DNA of 7,564 nt from Gammaproteobacteria bacterium (GCA_016763565.1 JAESTO010000143.1:1-7564), one strand, 5' to 3'. Positions 1-7,449 are shown, counted from the first letter of the stretch. Made by a program: numbers and translations. The notes: a model not told the origin generated them from the sequence alone.

Positions 1-1287
1 AAAAATAAAGGTGTACAAGCCTTGTTAGACGCTGTGGTTGAATATATGCCAGCGCCAACTGACGTATTATCTATTAAAGGTATGGCTGAAGATGAAGAAA
101 CAGAACTGGAACGCCATCCATCTGATGATGAACCATTTTCTGCTTTGGCATTTAAAATTGCGACAGATCCCTATGTTGGCACACTAACTTTTTTTAGAGT
201 GTATTCAGGTGTCTTGAAATCAGGTGATGCCGTATTTAATCCATCGAAACGCAAAAAAGAAAGAATAGGGCGTATTTTGCAAATGCACGCCAATTCTCGT
301 GAAGAAATTAAAGAAGTGCGTGCAGGCGATATTGCTGCTGCAGTAGGTTTGAAAGACGTGACTACCGGCGAAACATTAAGTGATATCAATAACATTATTA
401 CCCTAGAAAAAATGGAGTTTCCAGAACCGGTTATTTCTGTTGCGGTAGAACCAAAAACCAAAGTCGATCAAGAAAAAATGGGTATGGCTTTATCTAAACT
501 GGCGCAAGAAGATCCCTCTTTTCGAGTCCATACTGACGAAGAAACGGGGCAAACTATTATTTCTGGTATGGGAGAGTTACATTTAGAAATTATTGTTGAT
601 CGGATGAAGCGCGAGTTTGGCGTTGAAGCTAATATTGGGAAACCACAAGTTGCTTACCGTGAAACTATTCGCCAAGTTATTGAGCAAGAAGGTAAGTTTA
701 TTCGTCAATCAGGGGGCCGAGGTCAATATGGTCACGTATGGTTAAAAATCGAACCGCAAGAGCTGGGTAGTGGCTATGAATTCGTTAATGAAATCGTTGG
801 CGGCGCTATCCCTAGAGAATATATTCCAGCAGTTGATAAAGGCGTGCAAGAACAAATGCAGAATGGTGTTATTGGCGGTTATCCCGTGATTGATATAAAA
901 GTAACACTTTATGATGGCTCTTTCCACGATGTGGATTCTAGTGAAATGGCATTTAAGATAGCTGGCTCACAGTGTTTTAGATCAGGTGCATTGAAGGCTT
1001 CTCCTGTCTTGCTAGAGCCTATTATGAAAGTAGAAGTGACGACTCCAGAAGATTACATGGGCGATGTAATGGGCGATTTAAATCGTCGCCGTGGCATTGT
1101 ACAAGGCATGGAAGATAGTCCTGCCGGAAAAATTATTCGCGCAGAAGTTCCCTTGTCGGAAATGTTTGGCTATGCGACTGATATGCGTTCCATGTCTCAG
1201 GGGCGAGCAAACTATTCAATGGAATTTGGAAAATACAGTGAAGTTCCAGCAAATGTTGCTGAAGCCATTATAAAAAAAGCAGCATAA
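1..1287 (+). CDS. fusA: Elongation factor G, C-terminal 428 residues (5' end outside window)
   Basis: EF-G is the GTPase that drives translocation of tRNA and mRNA through the ribosome. The reading frame is open from the first base, so the start and the G domain (roughly the first 270-275 residues, with P-loop and switch regions) lie upstream. What remains covers domains II to V. Domain II has [12 protein letters not shown] followed by LTFFRVYSG. Domain III has [17 protein letters not shown] and GMGELHLEI. Domain IV has [11 protein letters not shown] and EYIPAVDKG, and its tip segment [13 protein letters not shown] holds the histidine equivalent to E. coli His583 (codon at 925-927). Domain V has PIMKVEV and [12 protein letters not shown]. 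The frame is intact and ends close to the usual C-terminus. Its position directly before tuf, and the close match to E. coli EF-G, mark it as the canonical translational factor rather than an EF-G paralogue. Confidence 0.98.
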   Translation, partial: KNKGVQALLDAVVEYMPAPTDVLSIKGMAEDEETELERHPSDDEPFSALAFKIATDPYVGTLTFFRVYSGVLKSGDAVFNPSKRKKERIGRILQMHANSREEIKEVRAGDIAAAVGLKDVTTGETLSDINNIITLEKMEFPEPVISVAVEPKTKVDQEKMGMALSKLAQEDPSFRVHTDEETGQTIISGMGELHLEIIVDRMKREFGVEANIGKPQVAYRETIRQVIEQEGKFIRQSGGRGQYGHVWLKIEPQELGSGYEFVNEIVGGAIPREYIPAVDKGVQEQMQNGVIGGYPVIDIKVTLYDGSFHDVDSSEMAFKIAGSQCFRSGALKASPVLLEPIMKVEVTTPEDYMGDVMGDLNRRRGIVQGMEDSPAGKIIRAEVPLSEMFGYATDMRSMSQGRANYSMEFGKYSEVPANVAEAIIKKAA

Positions 1288-1290
1288 GGT

Positions 1291-1310
1291 AAATCTTGCA
1301 AGCAAGATTT
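1291..1310. repeat. Inverted repeat / short hairpin between fusA and tuf
   Basis: Two perfect 9-base arms, AAATCTTGC and GCAAGATTT, are separated by two bases. As RNA this would form about an 8-bp stem with a CAAG loop, starting three bases after the fusA stop. No T-tract follows (the next bases are GTTAAATT), so it is a poor intrinsic terminator. It could be an mRNA processing or 3'-end stabilising hairpin, or a protein-binding palindrome. The symmetry is seen directly; a function is not. Confidence 0.5.
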
Positions 1311-1323
1311 GTTAAATTAGAAT
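1296..1323 (+). promoter_or_regulatory. Possible sigma-70-type promoter for tuf
   Basis: TTGCAA at 1296-1301 (4 of 6 matches to TTGACA) and TAGAAT at 1318-1323 (5 of 6 matches to TATAAT) are 16 bases apart. Initiation would fall near 1330, leaving a leader of about 18 bases that still contains the tuf Shine-Dalgarno. Extra promoters serving tuf are known in the E. coli str operon, so a local one is reasonable. In AT-rich DNA such matches also occur by chance, and the -35 box overlaps the inverted repeat. Confidence 0.3.
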
Positions 1324-1347
1324 CATTAATAAACGAGGTAATAAGAT

Positions 1348-2538
1348 ATGTCTAAGGAAAAATTTGAACGAACCAAACCACATATTAACGTTGGTACGAT
1401 TGGCCATGTCGATCATGGTAAAACTACCTTGACTGCAGCTATTACCAAAGTAATGTCAGAAAAACATGGTGGTGAGGTGAAAGCTTTCGATGAAATTGAT
1501 AATGCCCCTGAAGAGCGTGAGCGCGGTATTACTATTGCCACATCGCACGTTGAATATGAGTCAGACATTCGTCACTATGCTCATGTTGACTGCCCAGGAC
1601 ATGCTGACTACGTAAAAAATATGATTACCGGTGCGGCACAAATGGATGGTGCAATCTTGGTTGTGAGTGCTGCTGATGGCCCAATGCCACAGACACGCGA
1701 ACATATTTTATTATCAAACCAAGTGGGTGTGCCTTACATTATTGTTTTTTTAAACAAAGCTGACATGGTTGATGATGCCGAGCTATTAGAGCTTGTTGAA
1801 ATGGAAGTAAGAGAGCTGTTATGTTCTTATGATTTCCCAGGTGATGATACGCCGGTTGTGATTGGTTCAGCATTGAAAGCTTTGGAAGGTGATACTAGCG
1901 ATATTGGTGTGCCAGCGATTGAGAAATTAGTTGCAGAAATGGATACTTATTTTCCAGAACCTAAGCGTGATATCGATAAACCATTCTTGATGCCAATCGA
2001 AGATGTTTTTTCTATTTCGGGGCGTGGTACCGTAGTAACCGGACGTATCGACAGTGGTATCGTTAATGTAGGTGAAGAAATTGAAATTGTTGGTATCAAG
2101 GACACCGTTAAAACAACGTGTACTGGCGTGGAAATGTTTAGGAAGTTGCTAGACGAAGGCCGCGCAGGTGACAATGTGGGTATATTATTAAGAGGTACTA
2201 AGCGCGAGGATGTAGAGCGTGGCCAAGTGCTAGCAAAGCCAGGTTCCATTACGCCGCATACAAAATTTGAAGCAGAAGTTTACGTGTTGAATAAAGAAGA
2301 AGGTGGTCGTCATACACCCTTCTTCAAAGGCTATCGTCCACAATTCTATTTCCGTACGACAGACGTCACGGGTGAAGTTATTCTAGGTGAAGGCACAGAA
2401 ATGGTTATGCCGGGTGACAATGTGAAAGTTACTGTTCAGCTTATTGCGCCTATTGCGATGGATGAAGGTTTGCGTTTTGCCATTCGTGAAGGTGGCCGTA
2501 CGGTGGGTGCGGGTGTTGTAGCTAAAATTATAGAATAG
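1348..2538 (+). CDS. tuf: Elongation factor Tu
   Basis: EF-Tu carries aminoacyl-tRNA to the ribosomal A site as a GTP ternary complex. At 396 residues it has the usual length. The GTPase motifs are complete: P-loop GHVDHGKT (19-26), switch [10 protein letters not shown] (59-67) with the Mg-binding threonine at 62, DCPGH (81-85) with the catalytic histidine at 85, NKAD (136-139) and SALK (174-177). Domain 2 (about 208-300) and domain 3 (about 302-396, with [21 protein letters not shown] and the C-terminal [14 protein letters not shown]) follow in order. The start is supported by GAGGT at 1335-1339, eight bases upstream. The segment TGRIDSG (231-237) differs from the common gammaproteobacterial TGRVERG or TGRIERG: the second arginine is serine. 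Only one tuf copy is visible; a second copy elsewhere in the genome cannot be excluded. Confidence 0.99.
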   Translation: MSKEKFERTKPHINVGTIGHVDHGKTTLTAAITKVMSEKHGGEVKAFDEIDNAPEERERGITIATSHVEYESDIRHYAHVDCPGHADYVKNMITGAAQMDGAILVVSAADGPMPQTREHILLSNQVGVPYIIVFLNKADMVDDAELLELVEMEVRELLCSYDFPGDDTPVVIGSALKALEGDTSDIGVPAIEKLVAEMDTYFPEPKRDIDKPFLMPIEDVFSISGRGTVVTGRIDSGIVNVGEEIEIVGIKDTVKTTCTGVEMFRKLLDEGRAGDNVGILLRGTKREDVERGQVLAKPGSITPHTKFEAEVYVLNKEEGGRHTPFFKGYRPQFYFRTTDVTGEVILGEGTEMVMPGDNVKVTVQLIAPIAMDEGLRFAIREGGRTVGAGVVAKIIE

Positions 2539-2594
2539 GTTTTAACACGCTAAATTTTTAAATAGTAATTAACATAGTCATAGAGAGATAAGGT
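2539..2594 (+). other. Short tuf-rpsJ spacer, no S10-type leader
   Basis: These 56 bases join the str and S10 gene blocks. They are very AT-rich and hold no convincing hairpin with a T-tract, so no intrinsic terminator for tuf is visible. I could not find a good -35/-10 pair. The E. coli S10 leader that carries the L4-responsive attenuator is well over 100 bases long and could not fit here. The simplest reading is transcription running on from tuf into rpsJ. Confidence 0.6.
2582..2588 (+). promoter_or_regulatory. Weak ribosome binding site of rpsJ
   Basis: AGAGAGA lies six bases before the rpsJ ATG and is the best-placed purine stretch. The closer TAAGG (2589-2593 region) sits only one base from the ATG, too near for normal use. 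This site is weaker than those of the neighbouring genes, yet no alternative in-frame start fits the S10 family better. Confidence 0.45.
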
Positions 2595-2939
2595 ATGCCA
2601 AAATCGGCAAGTCATCAACATATACACATAAAGCTAAAAGCATACGATCATAAGTTAATTGATCTAGCAACAAGTGAAATTGTTAATACAGCGAAGCGTA
2701 GTGGCGCTCAAATTGTAGGTCCTATTCCGCTGCCTACGCGTAAAGAGAAGTTTACTATATTGATTTCTCCGCATGTTAATAAAGATGCACGTGATCAATA
2801 TGAAATACGTACACATAAACGTATGCTAGATATTGTTGAGCCGACTGAAAAAACAGTTGATGCTCTAATGAAGCTAGATTTGGCCGCAGGTGTTGATGTG
2901 CAAATTAAACTTGGCTCTAAAGCAGCTTCAGCTGCATAA
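2595..2939 (+). CDS. rpsJ: Small ribosomal subunit protein S10 (NusE)
   Basis: S10 sits in the head of the 30S subunit and also acts as NusE, binding NusB in transcription antitermination complexes. The core is unmistakable: [12 protein letters not shown] (12-23), [18 protein letters not shown] (42-59), [17 protein letters not shown] (60-76) and [20 protein letters not shown] (81-100). At 114 residues it is longer than the usual 102-103. Compared with E. coli there are about four extra N-terminal residues (MPKSASHQ in place of MQNQ) and a seven-residue alanine-rich end, SKAASAA. No later in-frame start would give the normal N-terminus, because the core begins within a few residues. As the first gene of the S10 block it follows tuf closely and is 35 bases ahead of rplC. 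Confidence 0.98.
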   Translation: MPKSASHQHIHIKLKAYDHKLIDLATSEIVNTAKRSGAQIVGPIPLPTRKEKFTILISPHVNKDARDQYEIRTHKRMLDIVEPTEKTVDALMKLDLAAGVDVQIKLGSKAASAA

Positions 2940-2974
2940 TTAGTAATGAATAAGGCTTTAAGCCGGAGATAATA

Positions 2975-3697
2975 ATGTCAGTTGGGTTAGTTGGTAAAAA
3001 AATAGGTATGACAGAGGTGTTTGCAGAAACAGGTAAAGCAATCCCTGTTACTGTCGTACACATTGAACCTAATTATATTTCACAAATTAAAACGAAAGAG
3101 ATAGATGGTTATTGCGCAGTGCAAATAGCTACGGGTAAGCGTCGTGTGTCTAAAACAAGCAAAGCCATGGCTGGCCATTTTGCTAAAGCACATATTGAAC
3201 CTGCTTATACTGTGAATGAATTTCGGATTAATGAAGATGAATTGAAAACGTTAATTGCAGAGAATAACACGGCTGCGCAAGCTGATAATACCTCGGATGC
3301 GGTTAGTAAAGACGTGACAATGTCAAAAGTATTTACCGTTGATGTATTTAGTGTTGGGCAAAAAGTTGATGTCACAGCAGTCAGTAAAGGTAAGGGATTC
3401 CAGGGTGGCGTGAAACGTTGGAATTTTCAAATGCAAGATGCAACACACGGTAACTCAGTTTCTCATAGAGCAATTGGCTCTACTGGACAGTGTCAAGATC
3501 CAGGGAAAGTATTTAAAGGTAAAAAAATGCCTGGACAAATGGGTAATAAGAAAATTACTGTGCAAAATCAAGAAATTGTTAGAGTGGATAAAGAACGCAA
3601 TTTATTATTAGTGAAAGGCAATATTCCTGGTGCTCCAGGTGGTGAAGTGATTGTTAAATCATCAGTTAAACTAAGAGAGGAGCAAACATGGAACTAG
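2975..3697 (+). CDS. rplC: Large ribosomal subunit protein L3
   Basis: L3 is an early 50S assembly protein whose long extension reaches toward the peptidyl-transferase centre. The N-terminus [15 protein letters not shown] and the central [26 protein letters not shown] and [16 protein letters not shown] segments identify it. GQCQDPG (171-177) carries Gln174, equivalent to the glutamine that PrmB methylates in E. coli. It is 240 residues against about 209 in E. coli. Most of the excess is an insertion of about 23 residues between NEFRINEDE (81-89) and SKVFTVDVF (117-125), low in complexity and polar ([19 protein letters not shown]). The remainder is the C-terminal tail REEQTWN, which is encoded by the rplD Shine-Dalgarno and start region. 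GGAG at 2965-2968, six bases upstream, supports the ATG. Confidence 0.98.
   Translation: MSVGLVGKKIGMTEVFAETGKAIPVTVVHIEPNYISQIKTKEIDGYCAVQIATGKRRVSKTSKAMAGHFAKAHIEPAYTVNEFRINEDELKTLIAENNTAAQADNTSDAVSKDVTMSKVFTVDVFSVGQKVDVTAVSKGKGFQGGVKRWNFQMQDATHGNSVSHRAIGSTGQCQDPGKVFKGKKMPGQMGNKKITVQNQEIVRVDKERNLLLVKGNIPGAPGGEVIVKSSVKLREEQTWN
3674..3682 (+). promoter_or_regulatory. Ribosome binding site of rplD, inside rplC
   Basis: AGAGAGGAG is a strong Shine-Dalgarno ending five bases before the rplD ATG. It is translated as part of the last codons of rplC, so the two signals share the same bases. Confidence 0.8.
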
Positions 3698-4311
3698 CAT
3701 TATATAAGTTTGGTTCTAGTGAAGCCACAAGCCAGACAATTAGCGTGTCAGAAACAATTTTTGATCGTGAATTTAATGAAGCACTAGTGCATCAAGTGGT
3801 TGTTGCTTTGCAGGCGGGTGCTAGGCAGGGGAGTCGAGGGCAAAAAAATCGTTCTGATGTCAGCGGTGGCGGCAAAAAGCCATGGCGACAAAAGGGTACG
3901 GGACGTGCGCGTGCGGGTACCACTCGTGGTCCTCTCTGGCGTAGTGGTGGTGTCACATTTGCTGCGCAACCACAAGACCATTCACAGAAAATTAATCGAA
4001 AGATGTATCGTGCTGCGTTGCGATCAATTTCGTCAGAAAAATACCGTCAAGGTCATCTAATAGCTATCGAATCAGCTACCTTGGAACAACCTAAAACTAA
4101 ATTATTGCAATCACAGCTAGCGATGTTAAACATTAAAGATGTTTTGATTGTGACTGATGAAGTAAATGAGAATTTATATTTATCTAGTCGTAATTTACTC
4201 AATGTTGATGCCTGTGATGTTGTTGCTATGGATCCAGTGAGTGTGATTGGTTATGAGAAGGTGGTTATGACAGCGGCTGCAATTAAAAAAATTGAGGAGA
4301 TGTTGGCATGA
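3688..4311 (+). CDS. rplD: Large ribosomal subunit protein L4
   Basis: L4 binds 23S rRNA domain I, and its extended loop lines the peptide exit tunnel. In E. coli it also represses its own operon. The loop segment [16 protein letters not shown] (62-77) is intact, including Lys69, equivalent to E. coli Lys63 where changes give erythromycin resistance. [18 protein letters not shown] and the C-terminal region [17 protein letters not shown] are family hallmarks. The protein is 207 residues, close to the usual 201; the extra residues lie near the N-terminus ([11 protein letters not shown]). Its start overlaps the last ten bases of rplC, and its stop overlaps the rplW start as ATGA, both suggesting translational coupling. 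Because the E. coli-type leader is absent, L4 autoregulation, if it occurs here, must use another site. Confidence 0.98.
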   Translation: MELALYKFGSSEATSQTISVSETIFDREFNEALVHQVVVALQAGARQGSRGQKNRSDVSGGGKKPWRQKGTGRARAGTTRGPLWRSGGVTFAAQPQDHSQKINRKMYRAALRSISSEKYRQGHLIAIESATLEQPKTKLLQSQLAMLNIKDVLIVTDEVNENLYLSSRNLLNVDACDVVAMDPVSVIGYEKVVMTAAAIKKIEEMLA

Positions 4312-4613
4312 ATGTCACTGTAGATGAAAGATTGCATCATATTTTATTGTCGCCGCATGTGTCTGAGCAAACAACAACATTGGGCGAGGCGGGTCAGATT
4401 GTATTTCACGTCATTAAAGATGCATCGAAGAAAGAAATTAAACAAGCGGTTGAGAAATTATTCAATGTGGTTGTCATGGCTGTTAATGTGAGCAATGTAA
4501 AAGGTAAAAAACGTTCATTTAAACAGCATAAAGGTCAATGTAAAAACTGGAAGAAAGCGTTTGTTCGCTTAGCAGAAGGCCATGATATTGATTTCACCGG
4601 GATCAAGGAGTAA
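4308..4613 (+). CDS. rplW: Large ribosomal subunit protein L23
   Basis: L23 lies at the exit of the peptide tunnel and is the docking site for trigger factor and the signal recognition particle. The protein is 101 residues, matching the family. SPHVSEQ (15-21) carries Glu20, equivalent to E. coli Glu18, which contacts trigger factor. [32 protein letters not shown] (the rRNA-binding loop) and [17 protein letters not shown] follow in the expected order. The ATG overlaps the rplD stop by four bases, with GAGGAG at 4294-4299 eight bases upstream inside rplD. The stop is four bases before the rplB start. Confidence 0.97.
   Translation: MNVTVDERLHHILLSPHVSEQTTTLGEAGQIVFHVIKDASKKEIKQAVEKLFNVVVMAVNVSNVKGKKRSFKQHKGQCKNWKKAFVRLAEGHDIDFTGIKE
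4605..4610 (+). promoter_or_regulatory. Ribosome binding site that fixes the rplB start
   Basis: AAGGAG lies seven bases before the ATG at 4618. The frame is open further upstream to an ATG at 4582 inside rplW, but that start would add 12 residues (beginning MILISPG) not found in the L2 family and has no such site. The downstream ATG, giving [14 protein letters not shown], is the right one. Confidence 0.85.
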
Positions 4614-4617
4614 TACT

Positions 4618-5454
4618 ATGCCAGTAATAAAACAAAAACCAACTTCACCCGGTAGACGGCATGTTGTTAAGCTTGTCAATCCTGAACTGCATAAAGGTGA
4701 ACCTTATGCGCCTTTGCTTGTAAAACAATCAAAGACAGGTGGCCGTAACAATAATGGCCGTATTACTACTCGCCATAAAGGTGGTGGACATAAACAGCAT
4801 TATCGAATTATTGATTTCAAACGTAATAAAGATGACATTGTTGGCACTGTTGAACGTATCGAATATGATCCTAATCGTAGTGCGAATATTGCTTTAATTC
4901 TTTATACTGACGGTGAACGTCGTTATATACTCGCGCCTAAAAAATTAGCCAAGCAAGATAAGATTGTGTCGGGTGCAGGCGTGGAGATAAAAGTGGGGAA
5001 TACCTTAGCCTTACGTAATATTCCAGAGGGTACTACCGTTCATTGTGTGGAATTGAAACCGGGCAAAGGTGCGCAATTAGGCCGTAGTGCTGGTGCATCA
5101 ATACAAGTATTAGCAACCGATGGTAATTATGTGACACTGCGCTTGCCGTCAGGGGAAATGCGTAAAGCACCTGCTGATTGTCGTGCAACTATTGGTGAAA
5201 TAGGAAACACGGAGCATAACTTACGTAAATTAGGTAAAGCCGGTGCCTCTCGTCACAGAGGGATTCGCCCAACCGTACGTGGTGTTGCTATGAATCCGGT
5301 TGACCATCCACACGGTGGTGGTGAAGGCAAGACATCGGGTGGTCGTCATCCAGTTAGCCCTTGGGGACAGCCAACCAAAGGTAAAAAAACGCGTAAGAAA
5401 AAACTCGCATCAAATAAATTCATTGTACGCTCTCGTAAGCGTGCTAAGAAATAA
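4618..5454 (+). CDS. rplB: Large ribosomal subunit protein L2
   Basis: L2 is a core 50S protein needed for subunit association and peptidyl-transferase activity. The protein is 278 residues (about 273 in E. coli). [12 protein letters not shown] (7-18), [20 protein letters not shown] (41-60), [10 protein letters not shown] (84-93) and [10 protein letters not shown] (174-183) are well conserved. The functional loop [10 protein letters not shown] (228-237) contains His230, the residue usually numbered His229 in the mature E. coli protein. [13 protein letters not shown] follows it, a form common in proteobacteria but different from the E. coli sequence here. The basic C-terminus ends with a few extra residues (RKRAKK). 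The gene sits four bases after rplW and 12 before rpsS. Confidence 0.98.
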   Translation: MPVIKQKPTSPGRRHVVKLVNPELHKGEPYAPLLVKQSKTGGRNNNGRITTRHKGGGHKQHYRIIDFKRNKDDIVGTVERIEYDPNRSANIALILYTDGERRYILAPKKLAKQDKIVSGAGVEIKVGNTLALRNIPEGTTVHCVELKPGKGAQLGRSAGASIQVLATDGNYVTLRLPSGEMRKAPADCRATIGEIGNTEHNLRKLGKAGASRHRGIRPTVRGVAMNPVDHPHGGGEGKTSGGRHPVSPWGQPTKGKKTRKKKLASNKFIVRSRKRAKK

Positions 5455-5466
5455 GGGGATTAGTTA

Positions 5467-5742
5467 ATGTCACGTTCGTTAAAAAAAGGTCCATTTGTTG
5501 ATCATAAATTGTTAAAAAAAGTATTAGAAGCTAAAGAAAATAACAATAAACGCCCCATTAAAACATGGGCCAGAGGTTCAATGATTCTTCCTAATATGGT
5601 AGGTTTAACTATTGCTACTCATAATGGTCGCCAGCATGTACCTATTTTTGTTACTGAAGACATGGTTGGGCATAAACTGGGTGAATTTGCCGCTACTAGA
5701 ACATTTAGAGGCCATGCGGTTGGCAAAAAAGCTAAAAAATAA
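5467..5742 (+). CDS. rpsS: Small ribosomal subunit protein S19
   Basis: S19 forms a complex with S13 in the 30S head, near the A-site tRNA and the subunit bridge. It is 91 residues, against 92 in E. coli. The N-terminal [15 protein letters not shown], the central [21 protein letters not shown] and the C-terminal [23 protein letters not shown] are family signatures. The site AAGGGGA (5453-5459), partly overlapping the rplB stop, lies seven bases before the ATG. Nothing unusual is seen. Confidence 0.98.
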   Translation: MSRSLKKGPFVDHKLLKKVLEAKENNNKRPIKTWARGSMILPNMVGLTIATHNGRQHVPIFVTEDMVGHKLGEFAATRTFRGHAVGKKAKK

Positions 5743-5751
5743 GAGGATATT

Positions 5752-6090
5752 ATGAATCAAGAAATTTCTGCTAAATTATCCAATGCGCCAATTTCACCAC
5801 AGAAGGTCCGTTTAGTTGTGGATCAAATTCGTGGTTTACCTATTGCGCGAGCATTGCAATTATTAGAGTTTTCGTCTAAAAAAGCGGCAGGACCTGTGCG
5901 TAAAGTATTAGAGTCAGCGATTGCTAATGCTGAACACAATAAGGGTATGGATATTGACACATTGAAAGTGTCAACTGTGTATGTTGATGCCGGCCGTGTT
6001 TCTAAACGTTGGTTACCTCGAGCAAAAGGACGAGCGGATAGTATTTTAAAACGGACAAGTCACATTACTGTTAAGGTATCTGGGCAATAA
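5752..6090 (+). CDS. rplV: Large ribosomal subunit protein L22
   Basis: L22 binds all domains of 23S rRNA, and its beta-hairpin lines the exit tunnel opposite L4, near the macrolide site. At 112 residues it is close to the family length (110 in E. coli). [14 protein letters not shown] (15-28), [21 protein letters not shown] (43-63) and the hairpin [21 protein letters not shown] (81-101) are present with no deletion or insertion. GAGGA at 5743-5747, directly after the rpsS stop, supports the start. Confidence 0.98.
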   Translation: MNQEISAKLSNAPISPQKVRLVVDQIRGLPIARALQLLEFSSKKAAGPVRKVLESAIANAEHNKGMDIDTLKVSTVYVDAGRVSKRWLPRAKGRADSILKRTSHITVKVSGQ

Positions 6091-6104
6091 AAGAGAAATA
6101 GATT

Positions 6105-7031
6105 ATGGGTCAAAAAGTTCATCCAACCGGCATGCGCCTTGGTATTACAGAAGAGCATAGAAGCATTTGGTATGCTGAAGGCGCTGCTTATGCGGATAAT
6201 TTGCATATTGATTACGAAGTGCGTGAATTTCTTTTTAAGAAATTAAAATCAGCAGGTATTAGCAGGGTTGATATTAAACGACCGTCTGATAATATTCTCA
6301 ATGTGGAAATTGAAGCGGCACGTCCGGGCATTATTATTGGCAAAAAAGGCGGAGATGTTGGCGCTTTTCGCGATAAAGTTCAAAAAATATCGGCTAAATC
6401 GGGGGGCACAACTAAGTCAAAAACGACAATAGTACATATCAATATAAAAGAAGTGCGTCGTCCTGAACTAAATTCAAAATTAGTTGCTGAAAATATTGCA
6501 GACCAGTTAGTCAAACGGATTGCTTTTCGTCGGGCGATGAAACGTGCTGTACAAAATGCAATGCGCCTCGGTGCTCAAGGCATTAAAGTGAAACTCAGTG
6601 GTCGTTTGTCTGGTGCTGAAATTGCGCGTAATGAATGGTACCGTGAAGGTCGCGTTCCATTACATACTTTTCGTGCGAAAATCGATTATGCGACAGCTGA
6701 AGCTCATACAACTTATGGCGTTATTGGCGTTAAGGTATGGATTTTCAAAGGTGAGGTATTAGCAAATAAAGGCCAAGCAGAAAAGCAATCATTGAAAGAT
6801 GATACAACGCAAGCGCCTAAAGCTAAGAAAAAGCTGAGTAAAACAGTTGTAAAAAGAAAATCATCAGAAAATACTACGGACGATGGCGACACTCCAGTTA
6901 AGAAAAAAGCAAAAATCATTAAAAAAGTAATAATAAAAAAGGCTTCAGTTGATAAAACAGACCAAGATAAGAGCAGAAAGCTAGTTAGCAATGATAACGA
7001 CATATCAACTAATGAAGAAACGGGGGGTTAA
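6105..7031 (+). CDS. rpsC: Small ribosomal subunit protein S3, with KH insertion and long basic tail
   Basis: S3 lines the mRNA entry channel of the 30S head and, with S4 and S5, takes part in unwinding mRNA. The N-terminus [13 protein letters not shown], the KH motif [12 protein letters not shown] (74-85, GKKG loop 79-82), [20 protein letters not shown] (142-161) and the C-domain [15 protein letters not shown] and [16 protein letters not shown] are all typical. At 308 residues it is far longer than the 233 of E. coli. About ten extra residues (within 96-107, [12 protein letters not shown]) follow the KH helix. After GEVLA (216-220) comes an 88-residue tail with 21 lysines, including KKK and IIKKVIIKK patches, ending in a polar acidic stretch. 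The tail stays open to a stop four bases before rplP, so it is part of the gene as sequenced. The start site is weak (AAGAGA, 6091-6096). Confidence 0.97.
   Translation: MGQKVHPTGMRLGITEEHRSIWYAEGAAYADNLHIDYEVREFLFKKLKSAGISRVDIKRPSDNILNVEIEAARPGIIIGKKGGDVGAFRDKVQKISAKSGGTTKSKTTIVHINIKEVRRPELNSKLVAENIADQLVKRIAFRRAMKRAVQNAMRLGAQGIKVKLSGRLSGAEIARNEWYREGRVPLHTFRAKIDYATAEAHTTYGVIGVKVWIFKGEVLANKGQAEKQSLKDDTTQAPKAKKKLSKTVVKRKSSENTTDDGDTPVKKKAKIIKKVIIKKASVDKTDQDKSRKLVSNDNDISTNEETGG
7022..7027 (+). promoter_or_regulatory. G-hexamer ribosome binding site of rplP
   Basis: GGGGGG lies eight bases before the GTG start of rplP and is the only Shine-Dalgarno-like element there. It pairs with the CCUCC of 16S rRNA only with a G-U pair included, so it is atypical. 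It is encoded within the last codons of rpsC (ending ETGG). Confidence 0.6.
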
Positions 7032-7035
7032 ATAA

Positions 7036-7449
7036 GTGTATCAACCAAAGAAAACAAAATTTAATAAACAGCAAAAAGGCAATAACCGTGGCTTGGCTCA
7101 ACGGGGAAGCAAAGTTAGTTTTGGTGAATGGGGCCTGAAAGCCATTGAGCGAGGGCGCATTACTGCAAAGCAGATCGAGGCAACTCGTCGTGCAATGACC
7201 CGCCATATTAAGCGTGGGGGTAAAATTTGGATTCGAATTTTCCCTGATAAACCTATTACTAAAAAACCCTTGGAAGTTCGACAAGGTAAAGGAAAGGGCC
7301 CTGTGGATCATTGGGTTGCGTTAGTTCAACCTGGTACGGTTATGTTTGAAATGTCTGGGGTAGATGAAGCTTTAGTTAGAGAGGCCTTTCAATTGGCGGC
7401 AGCTAAACTTCCAGTAAAAACAATCATAGTTAATCGGAGAGTTATGTAA
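7036..7449 (+). CDS. rplP: Large ribosomal subunit protein L16
   Basis: L16 binds near the A-site tRNA elbow and is a late 50S assembly protein. It has 137 residues, against 136 in E. coli. [20 protein letters not shown] (2-21), [19 protein letters not shown] (49-67), [20 protein letters not shown] (69-88) and [15 protein letters not shown] are hallmarks. Arg82 is equivalent to E. coli Arg81, which is hydroxylated by the oxygenase YcfD/RoxA. The start is GTG, four bases after the rpsC stop. It is chosen because the family N-terminus (M-L/Y-QPK) begins exactly there and no in-frame ATG is near. Confidence 0.97.
   Translation: MYQPKKTKFNKQQKGNNRGLAQRGSKVSFGEWGLKAIERGRITAKQIEATRRAMTRHIKRGGKIWIRIFPDKPITKKPLEVRQGKGKGPVDHWVALVQPGTVMFEMSGVDEALVREAFQLAAAKLPVKTIIVNRRVM

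Noticed and set aside
2954..2964. Short inverted repeat GGCTT-T-AAGCC between rpsJ and rplC
   Set aside because: The arms are five bases with a one-base centre, so only about three pairs could form; there is no T-tract. Likely chance.
3800..4060. Plus-strand open frame inside rplD in another frame
   Set aside because: It is an out-of-frame shadow over the conserved L4 loop, rich in Arg and Val and unlike any known protein.
4582..4617. Upstream ATG giving L2 twelve extra residues
   Set aside because: It lies inside rplW and lacks a ribosome binding site. The ATG at 4618 has AAGGAG at proper spacing and gives the family N-terminus.
5481..5520. A-runs in rpsS resembling slippery sequences
   Set aside because: They encode the conserved Lys-Lys of SLKKGPF and LLKKV, reflect the AAA codon preference, and show no stimulatory signals.
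6713..7003. Minus-strand open frame opposite the rpsC tail, rich in Phe, Leu and Ser and resembling a membrane protein
   Set aside because: It is the complement of A-rich lysine codons, which read as Phe and Leu in reverse. It has no gene-like context and lies fully opposite a better-supported gene.
7009..7311. Minus-strand open frame opposite rplP
   Set aside because: It is a shadow of the strongly conserved L16 gene and matches no family I recognise.
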